Origin: Homalodisca vitripennis
Taxonomy: Eukaryota; Arthropoda; Insecta; Hemiptera; Cicadellidae
Direction of reading: 5' to 3'
NCBI RefSeq assembly: GCF_021130785.1
Contig: NC_060207.1
Span: 102,775,001 to 102,839,000, forward strand
DNA: 64,000 nt
The notes below the pieces were generated by a model that saw nothing but the letters and a program-made list of their open reading frames with translations, was not told the DNA's origin and made no database searches. Every line of letters starts with the position of its first letter. The first letter of the stretch is position 1. Both the position numbers and the translations under genes were made by a program. Shown piece after piece: positions 20,801 to 28,695 of the stretch.

Positions 20801-22371
20801 CATGAGTAATTTTAAGCAAATCAAATAAAAGCTAAAAGTAAAACTAAAGGACTATAAGCAGTACCCAATATGATTGTAAATTATAAAACTCAAACTGACT
20901 TTCCAGTATGCAAATTACTGTTACTTAGTATTGCTTTATTCTGTGGCAATGATTTCAGGTAAACGACATAGCATTCCACCCGGTTCATGGGACTCTAGCC
21001 ACTGTGGGCTCTGATGGCACCTTCAGCTTCTGGGACAAAGATGCTCGAACTAAACTGAAACCCTCTGAAACAATGGAGCAGGCCATCACCAAGTGTGCAT
21101 TTAATCACAACGGCCAGATATTTGCCTATTCAGTCAGTTACGACTGGTCTAAGGTACCAATTCTTAAAATTCTAGCATTGAGATTAATTCTAGTTATTAA
21201 TCTGGATATATAAATTTTAAGCAAATCTTATTCAAGTAAAAAGTCTTATAGTTTCATTTCTCGTATTATGTAAATAGGTTAGTTTATTATCACTAAAATA
21301 AGAAAAAGTTTGTTCTGCAAAATTAAAGAGATTCTTGTATAAGTCATTATTAATATCTGTTGTATTAAAAGAAAAAATAAGTGTTTTCCAAGATGAATAT
21401 CCCTAAAAAACAGTTTTTAAATTGATTATTACCGATTCAGTATCTTTTATGATGGTAAATCAAACAAAATATGCTATCTACATACATTATTTAGTAAATG
21501 AATATTTAACACAGATGGATATTATTTATGTATTTATATACATTAAACTTGAAACGGTCGAGTTCAAAATAAATGTGATTTATTAAGTCATTCATACAGT
21601 TTGCATATTGCAAATGACGTCATTAAACAGCTTAGAAATAATTGTTTCCAGTAAATGACGTCATTAAACAGCTTAGAAATAATTGTTTCCAGTAGTGCGT
21701 GAATCACATCAATACAATGAATTTTGTACTGTAATAAATGAAATAGTGACAGCGCACAAAGGAGTAAGTGACACCTGTGTCATGATGGGTTAGTTTTGAA
21801 ATCACTCGATAACACTAAAATTTAGGTATTGTTAGTACTTTATGGTCAATTTTGTCCAACTAATACACAGTATCAAAAGCAATTTTATTTTTAATGCATA
21901 TCAAAAAGGAGACTTAATTTTTTATTCATAAAACTAACGTCGTTATCATAGAATTAAGGGTTTTTTTATATTTAATATATGCAATGTAAATGTCTCTCCT
22001 TATACTACACCAATAAAAACTGATGCAAATTTTAACTATTTTAGGATATAGTGTTTAAATAATTAAATAAACAGTCCAAGGTTTGTAAACTGTCACTGAT
22101 CATATTGCCCATTCATAATAAAATCTGTGGCTACTGTAATTTAGATGTAATAAACAGTACCTTAAATACACTAAAATCTCGTCATATTTAGATTTAAAAC
22201 CAACATTTTTTATTTAAATTAGAATCAACAAATTCTGGAATCAGTCTATTTCTAATAATTAATCATTTCTTTGTTCCTAAACAGGGTCACGAGTTCTATA
22301 ACCCCTCAAAGAAGAATTACATTTTCCTGAGATCATGCTACGATGAGCTGAAGCCACGCACATCATCGTAA
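3007..22371 (+). CDS. Rae1: Rae1 (mRNA export factor / WD40 protein), 3' five coding exons
   Basis: Joined exons 3007-3078, 14869-15022, 20606-20736, 20959-21153 and 22285-22371 give 639 bases in one frame: 212 residues and a TAA. The product matches the C-terminal 60% of Rae1/Gle2. It opens with [10 protein letters not shown], then [10 protein letters not shown], the blade [85 protein letters not shown], and ends [11 protein letters not shown] plus TSS. Rae1 is a seven-bladed beta-propeller that binds the Nup98 GLEBS motif and single-stranded RNA at the nuclear pore and helps spindle assembly; this is family knowledge. The N-terminal blades (about 140 residues) are missing and probably lie upstream of base 1. 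I see no in-frame damage. Long introns full of transposons separate the first three exons. Confidence 0.95.
3220..4503. mobile_element. Non-autonomous piggyBac-like element (TTAA target)
   Basis: TTAA at 3216-3219 and 4504-4507 flank an element beginning CCCTTTGAGTGCCAC and ending GTGGCACTCATAGGG, an imperfect terminal inverted repeat. A TTAA duplication with CCCTTT ends is the piggyBac signature. I see no transposase fragment inside. It lies in Rae1 intron 1 and carries a nested inverted-repeat element. Confidence 0.75.
3959..4279. mobile_element. Nested MITE with about 43-bp inverted repeats
   Basis: The left arm (about 3961-4003) reads CACTATTTTTGGACGAGTTT and onward. The right arm (about 4236-4278) is its inverse, ending GTCCAAAAATAGTG, with only a few mismatches. 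It lies wholly inside the 3220-4503 element, so it is probably a later insertion. No coding content; superfamily not recognised. Confidence 0.6.
4508..4844. other. AT-rich intronic sequence
   Basis: Very AT-rich intron 1 sequence between two insertions. I see nothing beyond short poly-A and poly-T runs. Confidence 0.4.
4845..5098. mobile_element. Palindromic insertion with 16-bp target-site duplication
   Basis: A 16-bp direct repeat, TCAACAACCAAATGTT, occurs at 4845-4860 and 5083-5098. Between the copies is a nearly perfect inverted repeat, 4886-4986 against 4987-5087, that includes CTGAAGAAGATAGCC and its inverse. A long exact duplication suggests insertion by target-primed reverse transcription. 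Two tail-to-tail copies of a short element would explain the palindrome. The CTGAAGA...CGAAA motif recalls the ends of Penelope- and RTE-type elements. The assignment is inference. Confidence 0.65.
5401..5811 (+). pseudogene. piggyBac transposase N-terminal fragment
   Basis: The ATG at 5401 starts [20 protein letters not shown], a strongly acidic leader. It continues with one TAA at 5515-5517 into another acidic stretch, then a Gly/Arg-rich patch with [16 protein letters not shown]. An acidic, disordered N-terminus before the catalytic core is usual for piggyBac transposases. The frame then enters a TA microsatellite and the core is absent. The flanking TTAA ends support the assignment; the sequence alone would be weak evidence. 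Confidence 0.6.
5822..5880. repeat. (TA)n microsatellite
   Basis: About 40 bases of TA dinucleotides followed by several ATAAT units, at the point where the transposase remnant ends. Confidence 0.95.
6228..6350. repeat. 44-bp tandem subterminal repeats, about 2.7 copies
   Basis: Units starting at 6228, 6272 and 6316 read GACCA(A/G)(C/T)C(A/G)TCTGATTTAT, then (C/T)GCCGGC, then CGTACTATGCG in the first two. They are GC-richer than the surroundings. Subterminal arrays like this often bind transposase; that role is inference. Confidence 0.8.
6515..7212. mobile_element. Non-autonomous TIR element, copy 1 of a family (copy 2 at 33714-34473)
   Basis: Terminal inverted repeats of about 28 bp: GGTGCTTTGGGATTATACCG at the left and CAGTATAATCCCAAAGTACC at the right. 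The body is near-identical to 33714-34473 over several hundred bases (for example the CCCCATCCTCAGACAGAGGT block), with one deletion and one extra segment relative to it. It sits inside the 6227-7712 element. The short open frame at 6627-6905 is also present in copy 2 but matches nothing I know. Confidence 0.8.
7717..8341. other. Unassigned intronic sequence
   Basis: Rae1 intron 1 between insertions. No coding similarity; the small minus-strand frames at 7770-7967 and 8134-8374 have no motifs. Confidence 0.3.
8342..9535 (+). pseudogene. 5'-truncated CR1/Jockey-type non-LTR retrotransposon, RT and C-terminal part
   Basis: The copy starts abruptly in RT motif A ([18 protein letters not shown]). 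A frameshift near 8425 breaks the frame. From 8428 a 337-codon frame carries [12 protein letters not shown] (motif B), YADDTAI (catalytic motif C), [15 protein letters not shown] (motif D/E region) and the C-terminal domain ending in a TAA at 9439-9441. A short 3' UTR ends in a run of TATTGTC heptamers (about 9514-9535), as CR1-like elements often do. 5' truncation and a simple-repeat tail are normal for these elements. The motifs are intact, but the fragment lacks endonuclease and ORF1, so it is not autonomous. It lies sense in Rae1 intron 1. Confidence 0.9.
9536..10488. other. Unassigned intronic sequence
   Basis: Intron 1 DNA with nothing I can name. A less AT-rich patch at 10135-10300 has no clean frame or splice pattern. 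Confidence 0.3.
10797..11873 (+). pseudogene. Decayed Tc1/mariner-type transposase of the outer element
   Basis: The reading starts around a degenerate [20 protein letters not shown] and shows a second DNA-binding region ([15 protein letters not shown]). The cleanest part is 11227-11595: [15 protein letters not shown] (first catalytic Asp), [20 protein letters not shown] (second Asp). Then come a stop, WIGCGS, a frameshift, and [10 protein letters not shown] (third Asp), [10 protein letters not shown] and a C-terminal tail. Several stops lie in the N-terminal third. Spacing between the last two aspartates is about 41-42 residues after correcting the frame. It is related to the 12734-13798 and 42160-43251 transposases but clearly diverged. 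Confidence 0.85.
12140..14662 (-). mobile_element. Inner DD40-41D-type Tc1/mariner element with about 520-bp TIRs
   Basis: TA at 12138-12139 and 14663-14664 flank it. It starts CAGGGTGTCTCATGAAG; the inverse of its right end is CAGGGCGTCCCATGAAG. The arms (about 12140-12660 and 14143-14662) match closely over their length, for example GACAAAATCGGTTACA at the inner end. They are not identical, differing by small substitutions and one indel near the tip. Very long TIRs are shared with the 41543-44069 element, as is the transposase type. Confidence 0.88.
12734..13798 (-). pseudogene. Transposase of the inner Tc1/mariner element, three in-frame stops
   Basis: One continuous minus-strand frame runs from the ATG at 13798 to the TAA at 12736-12734, about 354 codons. 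It is interrupted only by TGA at 13699-13697, TGA at 13639-13637 and TAA at 13081-13079. Visible motifs are the helix-turn-helix [33 protein letters not shown] (first Asp), [10 protein letters not shown] (second Asp), [17 protein letters not shown] (third Asp) and a C-terminus ending NFEQLLN. There are 40 residues between the last two aspartates. The 42160-43251 protein is a colinear homologue without stops. With no frameshift and few stops this copy looks recently lost. Confidence 0.88.
14869..15022 (+). CDS. Rae1: Rae1 exon b, ending at a GC donor
   Basis: Acceptor TTGTAG precedes DYPMAVVG. The exon ends after ACA G, and the intron begins GCAAGT at 15023. Only this boundary joins in frame to the next exon (a Gly codon split 1+2). 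The nearby GTGAGA at 15027 would shift the frame. This is therefore a GC-AG intron with the strong AG|GCAAGT consensus. Confidence 0.92.
15023..15302. other. Start of Rae1 intron 2
   Basis: AT-rich; nothing recognised apart from the GC donor at its start. Confidence 0.4.
15303..15970. repeat. 334-bp tandem duplication, two copies
   Basis: Two adjacent copies (about 15303-15636 and 15637-15970) align without a difference that I could find. The repeated block includes AGGGTGCAGTGACATTTGCC at 15311 and 15645. Each copy ends with the first 48 bases of the hAT-like element that starts at 15923, so the duplication postdates that insertion. A collapsed or mis-joined assembly is an alternative explanation for such exact identity. 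Confidence 0.93.
16195..17257. mobile_element. piggyBac-like MITE nested in the hAT element (first of two)
   Basis: TTAA 16191-16194 and 17258-17261. The ends are CCATTTCAGGGCCAGG and, inverted, CCCTTTCCGGGCCAGG. A second GCCGCC(T)GGC motif pair (GGCGGCAATATATTGCCGCC and a related copy) sits just inside the right end and may be a subterminal binding site. No transposase remnant found. Confidence 0.8.
17262..17922 (-). mobile_element. piggyBac-like deletion derivative abutting the previous one
   Basis: It shares TTAA 17258-17261 with its neighbour and ends at TTAA 17923-17926. The ends are CCCTTTCCCACTCGCA and, inverted, CCCTCTCCCGCTCGCA. The minus strand encodes a transposase N-terminus (17385-17693). 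Confidence 0.8.
17436..17693 (-). pseudogene. piggyBac transposase N-terminal fragment
   Basis: The ATG at 17693 starts [20 protein letters not shown]. It continues as an acidic, Ser-rich stretch ([16 protein letters not shown]) with a [12 protein letters not shown] segment and a Pro/Arg-rich end. There is no catalytic core. It compares well in composition, and in its MAG start, with the 5401 fragment. Recognition depends mainly on the flanking TTAA ends and the acidic leader. Confidence 0.55.
18653..18688. repeat. Perfect 17-bp hairpin
   Basis: CCTTTTGATTTCTTCTT (18653-18669) is followed, after AA, by its exact inverse to 18688. It starts 25 bases beyond the right end of the hAT-like element. 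No protein or RNA family assigned. Confidence 0.9.
18700..19380. other. Unassigned Rae1 intron 2 sequence
   Basis: AT-rich, with no recognisable coding or repeat structure. Confidence 0.3.
19467..20250. repeat. Minisatellite, about 116-bp unit, seven copies
   Basis: Units begin with AGTGCACTTGGCAAGCACTG (or close variants) at 19467, 19583, 19719, 19835, 19949, 20065 and 20181. Spacing is 114-116 bp, except one unit of 136 bp that carries an extra TCCCTGGGGTGTAGGTCGTG copy. Each unit contains CTCACCAGTTTGTGG and a GATAGTGATTGTATTT segment. Because 116 is not a multiple of three, the overlapping open frames across it are artefacts of the repeat. Confidence 0.95.
20251..20605. other. End of Rae1 intron 2
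   Basis: AT-rich sequence ending in a pyrimidine-rich acceptor. Nothing else seen. Confidence 0.4.
20606..20736 (+). CDS. Rae1: Rae1 exon c
   Basis: Acceptor TTTCAG at 20600-20605, donor GTAAGA at 20737. Encodes the end of the split Gly, [17 protein letters not shown] and the [16 protein letters not shown] segment. Confidence 0.95.
20959..21153 (+). CDS. Rae1: Rae1 exon d
   Basis: Acceptor TTTCAG ends at 20958, donor GTACCA at 21154. Encodes two propeller strands including FHPVHGT and [18 protein letters not shown], ending DWSK. Confidence 0.95.
21612..21693. repeat. 41-bp tandem duplication containing a CRE-like palindrome
   Basis: Two exact copies of a 41-bp unit (21612-21652 and 21653-21693) each contain TGACGTCA, the consensus for CREB/ATF binding. 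It lies in Rae1 intron 4. A regulatory role is only a possibility; the rest of the intron (21154-22284) is featureless AT-rich DNA. Confidence 0.85.
22285..22371 (+). CDS. Rae1: Rae1 terminal exon with stop
   Basis: Acceptor AAACAG ends at 22284. Encodes [10 protein letters not shown], then [16 protein letters not shown] and TAA at 22369-22371. Confidence 0.95.
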   Translation, partial: GHEFYNPSKKNYIFLRSCYDELKPRTSS

Positions 22372-22451
22372 TAATCTTATAGTTCAGATTTTTTGTCATT
22401 GATATTTTGATTTTTTTTTTTTTTTTTTTATTCCATTAATTTGTTAATAAA
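22372..22451 (+). terminator. Rae1: Rae1 short 3' UTR with AATAAA polyadenylation signal
   Basis: An AATAAA hexamer at 22446-22451 lies 75 bases after the stop, following a run of about 20 T. It is the first canonical signal downstream, so it probably directs cleavage. This is inference from the sequence only. Confidence 0.5.
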
Positions 22452-23019
22452 TATATAAATAATATAGTGTGTGAATTCTGTACCCAAATACTATTTTAGG
22501 TTAGTAAAATAAAATAAACTAAATTAGTTATACATAGTGTGTAATTCTAATAAAAATAAAAAAGAATGTTATTTTGGTATTAGTATTTGACTGTGAGGTT
22601 GGTGACGACTCCAGTACCAATGTTTGAGTACCTGTACGTCTTAACTTAACGTTCCGATATCATGGTGTACTCATAGTAGTCTGATAAAATATATTTTTCT
22701 TATATGCTTAAAATCAACTAACAGACACATAAATAATAATATCAGTATCAGACTGGACACAAAGAGACTCAGTCTCAACTTTCAGTCAAATGTTTAGTCT
22801 ATAAGATTTACTAAATCTGATTTAACCTTCATTTTCATGTCTGATTGTTGGTTTAAATGAGTCAATCCAAGAACTCTGAACTGATAAAATAATGTGTTTG
22901 ATATATGTTTTAACCATTTTGATACCCTCCCATTTCAACCCTCACCAAAACTATTGTGGCTGACAATCAATTCTTTCTTACACAAAATTATTCTATCGAA
23001 ATCACGAAAAACTAGGTTG
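22452..23019. other. Intergenic DNA downstream of Rae1
   Basis: No coding similarity or repeat structure seen. Confidence 0.35.
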
Positions 23020-23437
23020 TGTGCTTATACAATACAAATATTCTTTATTTTCAAATACATTAAGTATTGAAATAGCATCAAATAAAATCATCACAAACAG
23101 TTGTTACAATTTCAAAAATAAGTTTTTCAAATGGCAATGTTCATTGTCTTCTTTCAATAAACTCGTTAAGTGAGTAAAAAGGATTGTTAATTAGCCAGTC
23201 AGTAAGAGTAGTCTTCAGTCTTCTCCTGGTGAGGCATCTCAATTCTTCAGGTAGAAGGTTGTGCAGCTTCATGCCCATGTAGGAGGGTTTCTTGCAATGT
23301 TTCAATGCACATTGGTTGGCTGCTGGGCTAATTTCCACTAAAGAGGTTCTATATTGCTTTTTGTATTTCCAATTTTGTAAATTACACTCTATTTCACACA
23401 GTGATCTTTCTGTGAACAACTGAATAATTGCAAACAA
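23020..23437 (-). pseudogene. Non-LTR RT C-terminal tail (3' end fragment)
   Basis: The minus-strand frame 23437-23141 reads ALKHCKKPSYMGMKLHNLLP, then LKTTLTDWLINNPFYSLNEF. This is the usual last segment of CR1/Jockey-type ORF2, comparable to the [18 protein letters not shown] tail of the 8342 copy. A short 3' UTR follows. The fragment is strongly 5'-truncated and lacks the RT motifs. Confidence 0.75.
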
Positions 23438-23445
23438 CTTGTGTT

Positions 23446-24868
23446 CTCATGTATGTGCCTCATAATGTGCTTAATGTGTACAATAAATTACTACTCAAGA
23501 AACTTGAAACTTTTGAAAACATGTCATCGCGTGAAGAGATTATATTGAAAAACATCCTGGGGCTGTTGTGCGGGCAGATATCGTACCGGGAAGTCGTGAT
23601 TCATATTGGCCAGACTAAAACTCCCTACATTGGCACTCTGAATGCTCCTTCCTACTCTGAGAGATTTGCACTACTTCTGGACCTGGAGGAATTGCAACTA
23701 CAACACCAATTATGTAACTTAGTTGTAGTGACACTATTTATTGTACCCATGTATATAATGTAAATAAGGATATTTTGACTTTGAACACCAAATCAAAAAT
23801 TATGATATGTGCAATCAAACTTTGAAACCTTCTGCAACCAATTTCTTCCTAAAAGTGCCAGATCTATCAGAAGGGCAGCCGTCTGTTTCCAGGAGTAACA
23901 AGGTATACATGTGAGACTGCAGCAAGACACAACAGTTACATATGAAGGAATCATTCATGAGGTTCAGGAGGACGGCTTAGTCCTTGGCTTCCACAAAAAG
24001 TTTAAAGAGGAATACACAAAATTGATGGATAGTGGTTTGAAACCTAAAGTGGATGTCAGATTCACAGTGAATTGATTTCCAATTTTGAATATGCATCTAG
24101 GCACTATCACTTGTGAGCAAACACCAAGCTTTCTCAATTCTGTTCCCCGAACAAAGTGAGCCTGATCCTGCACCCAATACATCCACTCTCAGCCCTTGGG
24201 TTAATCCGTTAATAGAACAAAATCCTGAACAAAAACTCGCCATCAAACAAGTAGTCAACAAGACATCAGGCGACTCTCCAAACCTGCTGTTTGGACCTCC
24301 TGGCACAGGAAAGACTGTGACTATTGTGGAGGCCATTGCTCAGGTATGGCTCACTACAGAGATAAAGCGGTCCAAGCAGCTTGTATGTGCGCCGTCTAAT
24401 GCAGCTCTTGTAACCTTATTACAGAACGACTCATCAACTCACTGCCAAAGGCTAAAATTCTCAGACGCTTCTCGTACTCTGCAGACCTGTCAGATGTATC
24501 TGAATCTATCCTGTTCAATTCAAACTACGACAGTACATCTGGTTGGGTCGTTTTCCCTGAATTAAAGAAGATCTTGGAGCATGATATAATTATTGTCACA
24601 ATTATGACAGCAGGCAGGTTACTTAGTGACTGGAGGAGCAGAAGGGATGTTCAAGTTTGTGTATATTGACGAGTGTGGCCAAGCATCTGAACCAGAGAGT
24701 CTGGTTGCCATTGCTGGTCTGATAACCACCAGGAAGAGGCACATCTCTGGATAACTGGTGATGGCAGGAGATCCTGAGCAGCTGGGCCCAGTCTTGTCCT
24801 CTCAGCTGGCTATTGACTTTGGGCTTGGTATATCCTTCCTTGAGAGACTTACTGTATCTTGAGTGTAT
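23446..24868 (+). pseudogene. MOV10/Armitage-like RNA helicase pseudogene
   Basis: Across frame changes this reads colinearly with MOV10-type SF1 helicases. In order: VPHNVLNVYNKLL, the SYSERFALLLDLEEL segment that precedes the helicase core, an LQQDTTVTYEGIIHEVQ beta-barrel-like stretch, FGPPGTGKTVTIVEA (motif I), APSNAA (motif Ia), VYIDECGQASEPESLVAI (motif II), and [16 protein letters not shown] (motif III). Damage includes stops near 23761 and 24075, a frameshift near 24415, a further frame change near 24620 and a TAA at the GLITTRKRHISG site. It stops before motifs IV-VI. MOV10/Armitage helicases act in RNA silencing and, in insects, the piRNA pathway. There are no intron-like gaps over about 1.4 kb, so a retrocopy is plausible, but I see no poly-A tail or target duplication. 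Confidence 0.8.
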
Positions 24869-25643
24869 AGATTATTTGTACCATTTACCAACTTGCTTGA
24901 TGCAACTCTTTGAGTAATTTCTTATTATTAATTTAATATGTTTTATGCCAAATAGGATGTTCTGTCATGATCTACCAAAAACCAATACTATTTGAGAAAT
25001 ATAAGGGTTATAGAAAAAATTATTTTAATACATATGATTTGAAAATTGTAAATTTCGTCATTTGAACTTGTAGAACCGTGTAAGTAATGAACAAAAACAA
25101 TCTTGTCAACTGAAGGGTTATTAAAATATTTAACCTACAAATACATTGAAATTAAAGTCATTTAGTTACTGTTACTATTTTAGTCATGTTATAAAACAGT
25201 ATTTGGTACGCTCTGGTATTTTACAGGAGTTGTTTTTAATGGTCTTTAACTCTCTGAAGACCAGTTAGGTCATTTATAGAGGCCCATTATTCATGTGAAA
25301 AGAGGCTATTCCAAAAATCACTTTTAGAACCATCTGTCATTTTATCACCGGTCAAATACAACAGCGTTGAGAACCAAAGATATTGTGACGGCAATTACCT
25401 TTCCGCTCCGGAATAACTATTGGCATATTGCCAGTATAGTATTTTTAGTTTTTCACTTTTGTTTTAGGAAATTTATCACTAAAAACTGAATGGTAATTAA
25501 ATTCACAATTTATAACAACTGCACAAATTATGTTCCATTTTTCATCTTTGATTGCATTGAATATACTTGGGAAATATTGACTTATCACTTTAGTATATTT
25601 GAATTAACTACTGTTAGAAAACTACCAAAAATCTTCCTACTCT
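24869..25643. other. Unassigned sequence
   Basis: AT-rich. TTAACTCTCTGAAGACCAG at about 25247 resembles a piggyBac-type end, but I found no partner end. Confidence 0.3.
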
Positions 25644-25681
25644 AATTATAATCTTTCTACTAAATTAGAAAGATTATAATT
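25644..25681. repeat. Perfect 15-bp hairpin
   Basis: AATTATAATCTTTCT at 25644-25658 and its exact inverse at 25667-25681, with an 8-base loop. Function unknown. Confidence 0.85.
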
Positions 25682-26984
25682 TATTAGCGTTAGTCTAATT
25701 TAACAGACATTGATTTGAGCATATAGTAGCGTGTTCATAATATGAAGCCGGAGTAAGAGAGAGAGAAAGAGAGTCAGGCAATGCTTACCCCTATAGGAGC
25801 AATACCTAAAATAACCAGGTGTACTGACGCCACCCCTCAGCCCTTGTTCAGATGTCCAGTATAATGTATCTACTATAATCAGTTCCTCAGCCCACCGCAT
25901 TAGACGGCTTTTATGTGTTCCCTCTTAAAGTAACTGTATATTTAAACCTCCCTTTGTAATTTTAAACAGTATTACTTTTTAAAATCCCTTTGTAACCATT
26001 TCAAACAGAGACTTGTGCAAGTGTTAACTACAACAATTATGAACACTTCCATGTGCAACTAACGTGGCTGTTGTGAACTGACAATGTGTGTTATGCGTTT
26101 ATTATCTGTCCTCTCAGTGCTACATCTCTTTAATCTATTTAGCCACTCTCCCAGATGTGGACTCTGATTCGCATTAGTGGTGAGCAGAGTGATCTAATGG
26201 TACTGTGAACCCATTTCAACTTTAAATATTTTTCTTTATTCTATGTTAAGTGCCCTATAATTGTATATCTTTTATTATTCATGTTCTAATATTAATGCCC
26301 CTCACGAAACAATACTTATAAATAAACGTCAAACTACGATATTAATTATGCTGGCACTTAAGTAGTGTACATAGGGTAACTTTGTACTCAGTACAATAGT
26401 AGTATACAGCATTTTTTAAAGAGACATTTATTCCATTATTCCATCCTAATATCTAAAGTGTAATCTTGTTGTTTATTTTGTATTCTAATTATGTGCGTTT
26501 ACATGTTTGTTAGTAAAAATACCAACAAATTTTTATTGAATTTTAAAAACTTCGTATTCTTGGCACCGGTTCCAAAAAGTTTTAAGTAGTTATAAATAAA
26601 AAAAATAATTTTTAGTAACATTAGTTCAACAAGAATAATTTCAAAGTATATAATAAAAATAAATTATATTCAAAACATAAATCCTTTGTTATAAAATGAC
26701 AACACAATTGTCTTTGTATGTGATAGGTAATCAATTTTTAATAAAAACATCATAATGAAATGTTAATGTAAATCTTCACTCATATACTGGGTGTCTGAGA
26801 AAAAATTCTGAGAACACTTGAATATTTTGTTTATGAATAAAATTATATTCTAAGGTGGCGTCTTAACTGTAGTTACTTACAGTTTGGTCAGTTTATGCAC
26901 AATGTTTTGTTATAGAGGGATGTCCTGTACTGGGACCAGTCCTTTTTCCTCATGACAAAGATGACATGACACACTTATACAAGG
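25682..26984. other. Unassigned sequence
   Basis: No gene recognised. The minus-strand open frame 25700-25900 has no motif. Confidence 0.3.
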
Positions 26985-27714
26985 AACCACCAGAGAGTGC
27001 AGTTGGCGGCGACCAATAGAATGGACTGGCCTGCGCGACGTTTCCACACAACTGCCGCTGCCGCCCGGCACGGCTGGCGCATTGTGGCTGATAAACCGCT
27101 GTGCTGTCACAACTAACACTGATACTGATCATTTAAAACTTATCAGTATAATTGAAAAACAATATTTAAAATGCGTTGACAGTTTGCTATATTATATTTA
27201 AATTACTTGTATAGTTTATTAATGAAGTGCGTAACAAAACCGTTGCGGCAACAATTCCCACCGTTATGTACCGAATAAGTATATTTATGGAAAAGAACAT
27301 ATATTTCAGATGTATTTGATAACTTTCTTACCAAATTGAAAATCCATTTAACATAACATGATTATACTATGCAAACATGTAATGCCTTATTATATATCAG
27401 TGATAATGGCATTATCTAACTGTTAAATAGGGGAAATTAACGTTTTTGCGGTATTTTTATGTTTTCTTTTTAATTTATATTTAAGCTAAAGATTTTAATC
27501 CTACGATCTTCGTATATGAGTAATATAATACAATAATTTATTTCAGTCCATTTAACTCAACATGGAAATAAGCTACAGAGATGTATTTTTTTTAAATGAC
27601 CATAAAATTACATTTTGTAATACGTAGTTAATTAATTCAAGACAGCTCTAACATTTCTTTCGAGCGTAACAGTATTTTAAGAGGCTCCTCCCTCAACTGC
27701 ACTCTCTTGTGGTT
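26985..27714. mobile_element. Putative MITE with 21-bp terminal inverted repeats
   Basis: AACCACCAGAGAGTGCAGTTG (26985-27005) is matched by its inverse, with one mismatch, at 27694-27714. The left interior is locally GC-rich (27003-27090). I could not establish a target duplication or a superfamily. Confidence 0.5.
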
Positions 27715-27759
27715 TTTTGTAGTGTCTGAAATATCATCCAACAACTTGGCTGTTAATTA

Positions 27760-28529
27760 TGGCCTACTAATACTGTCATGAGAATGACTTTGTAGTCAAC
27801 ACAGCAAAATCTGAACGATTAGCTTTTGGTAGAAGGCAAGAAGACACTCCAGGATTACCTATCAATGGAAAGCCAGGTGAAATTCTTTGGAATTACTATA
27901 GATAACAACTTATCCTGGAACCATCATATTGACCATCTCTCCAAGAAATTGAACCTGTGCTTATACATCTTAAAAAAGATAATACAAGTCAGTGTACTGT
28001 GACCGCGTACTACGCATTATTCAAGTCTTATCTAAGATACGGTTTAGTACTTCAGGGGTACAACAGCAGGAAACTTACGAAAATCTTACTATTATAAAAA
28101 AGATCAGCCAGGATAATGCCAAACCTCAATCCAAGAGAGAGCTGTATGATTGCATTCCCTCGCCAGTGTGTGATAACATATTATTGGCTTATATATCAGG
28201 GAAGTCATCATCCACGCAGACAGAACAACTAGTACGAGGCCACAACATTCACTCATACAATACCCGCCATACATCAAACTTCCACCTTCCATTACACCAT
28301 ACTGCACTCTTTGAGAAGAAATCTTATGCAGACAGGAAATTTTGTTAACCTTCCTGAAGAACCCAAAGAACTGTAAGGAAAAGGACTGAAATCAGCCTTG
28401 ACACGATGGCGTACAGAACTGCCATTTTACTCACTGGATGAGTTCTTAAACTGAAGAAGTGAAGAAGAAAATTGACATTAATAAACTACTTTACTGTAAA
28501 ACCTACAAATTAGAAGATTTTAAACTATT

Positions 28530-28588
<59 letters not shown>

Positions 28589-28695
28589 CTATTTATTTAC
28601 CAGATGTATCTGTTAACTTTTAAACAAATTGAAAATATTAATGTATTGTGACAACATTCTGATCTCTAAGATTACGAATAAAGAATTTGTCTATT
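27760..28695 (+). pseudogene. Non-LTR RT C-terminal remnant with 3' UTR
   Basis: Broken frames read FFGITIDNNLSWNHHIDHL-like sequence (about 27885-27940), then AYYALFKSYLRYGLVLQG, PRESCM, HSYNTRHTSNFHLPLHHTAL, and WRTELPFYSLDEFLN with a stop near 28452. This is the same C-terminal domain as at 8342-9441. The tail at about 28690 contains TTGTCTATTGTCT, like the heptamer tail at 9514-9535, which suggests the same family. The UTR has gained a TA microsatellite. Confidence 0.8.
28533..28587. repeat. (AT)n microsatellite
   Basis: About 27 uninterrupted AT units within the 3' UTR of the non-LTR remnant. Confidence 0.95.

Noticed and set aside
25244..25265. TTAACTCTCTGAAGACCAG as a piggyBac end
   Set aside because: No matching inverted end followed by TTAA was found on either side.
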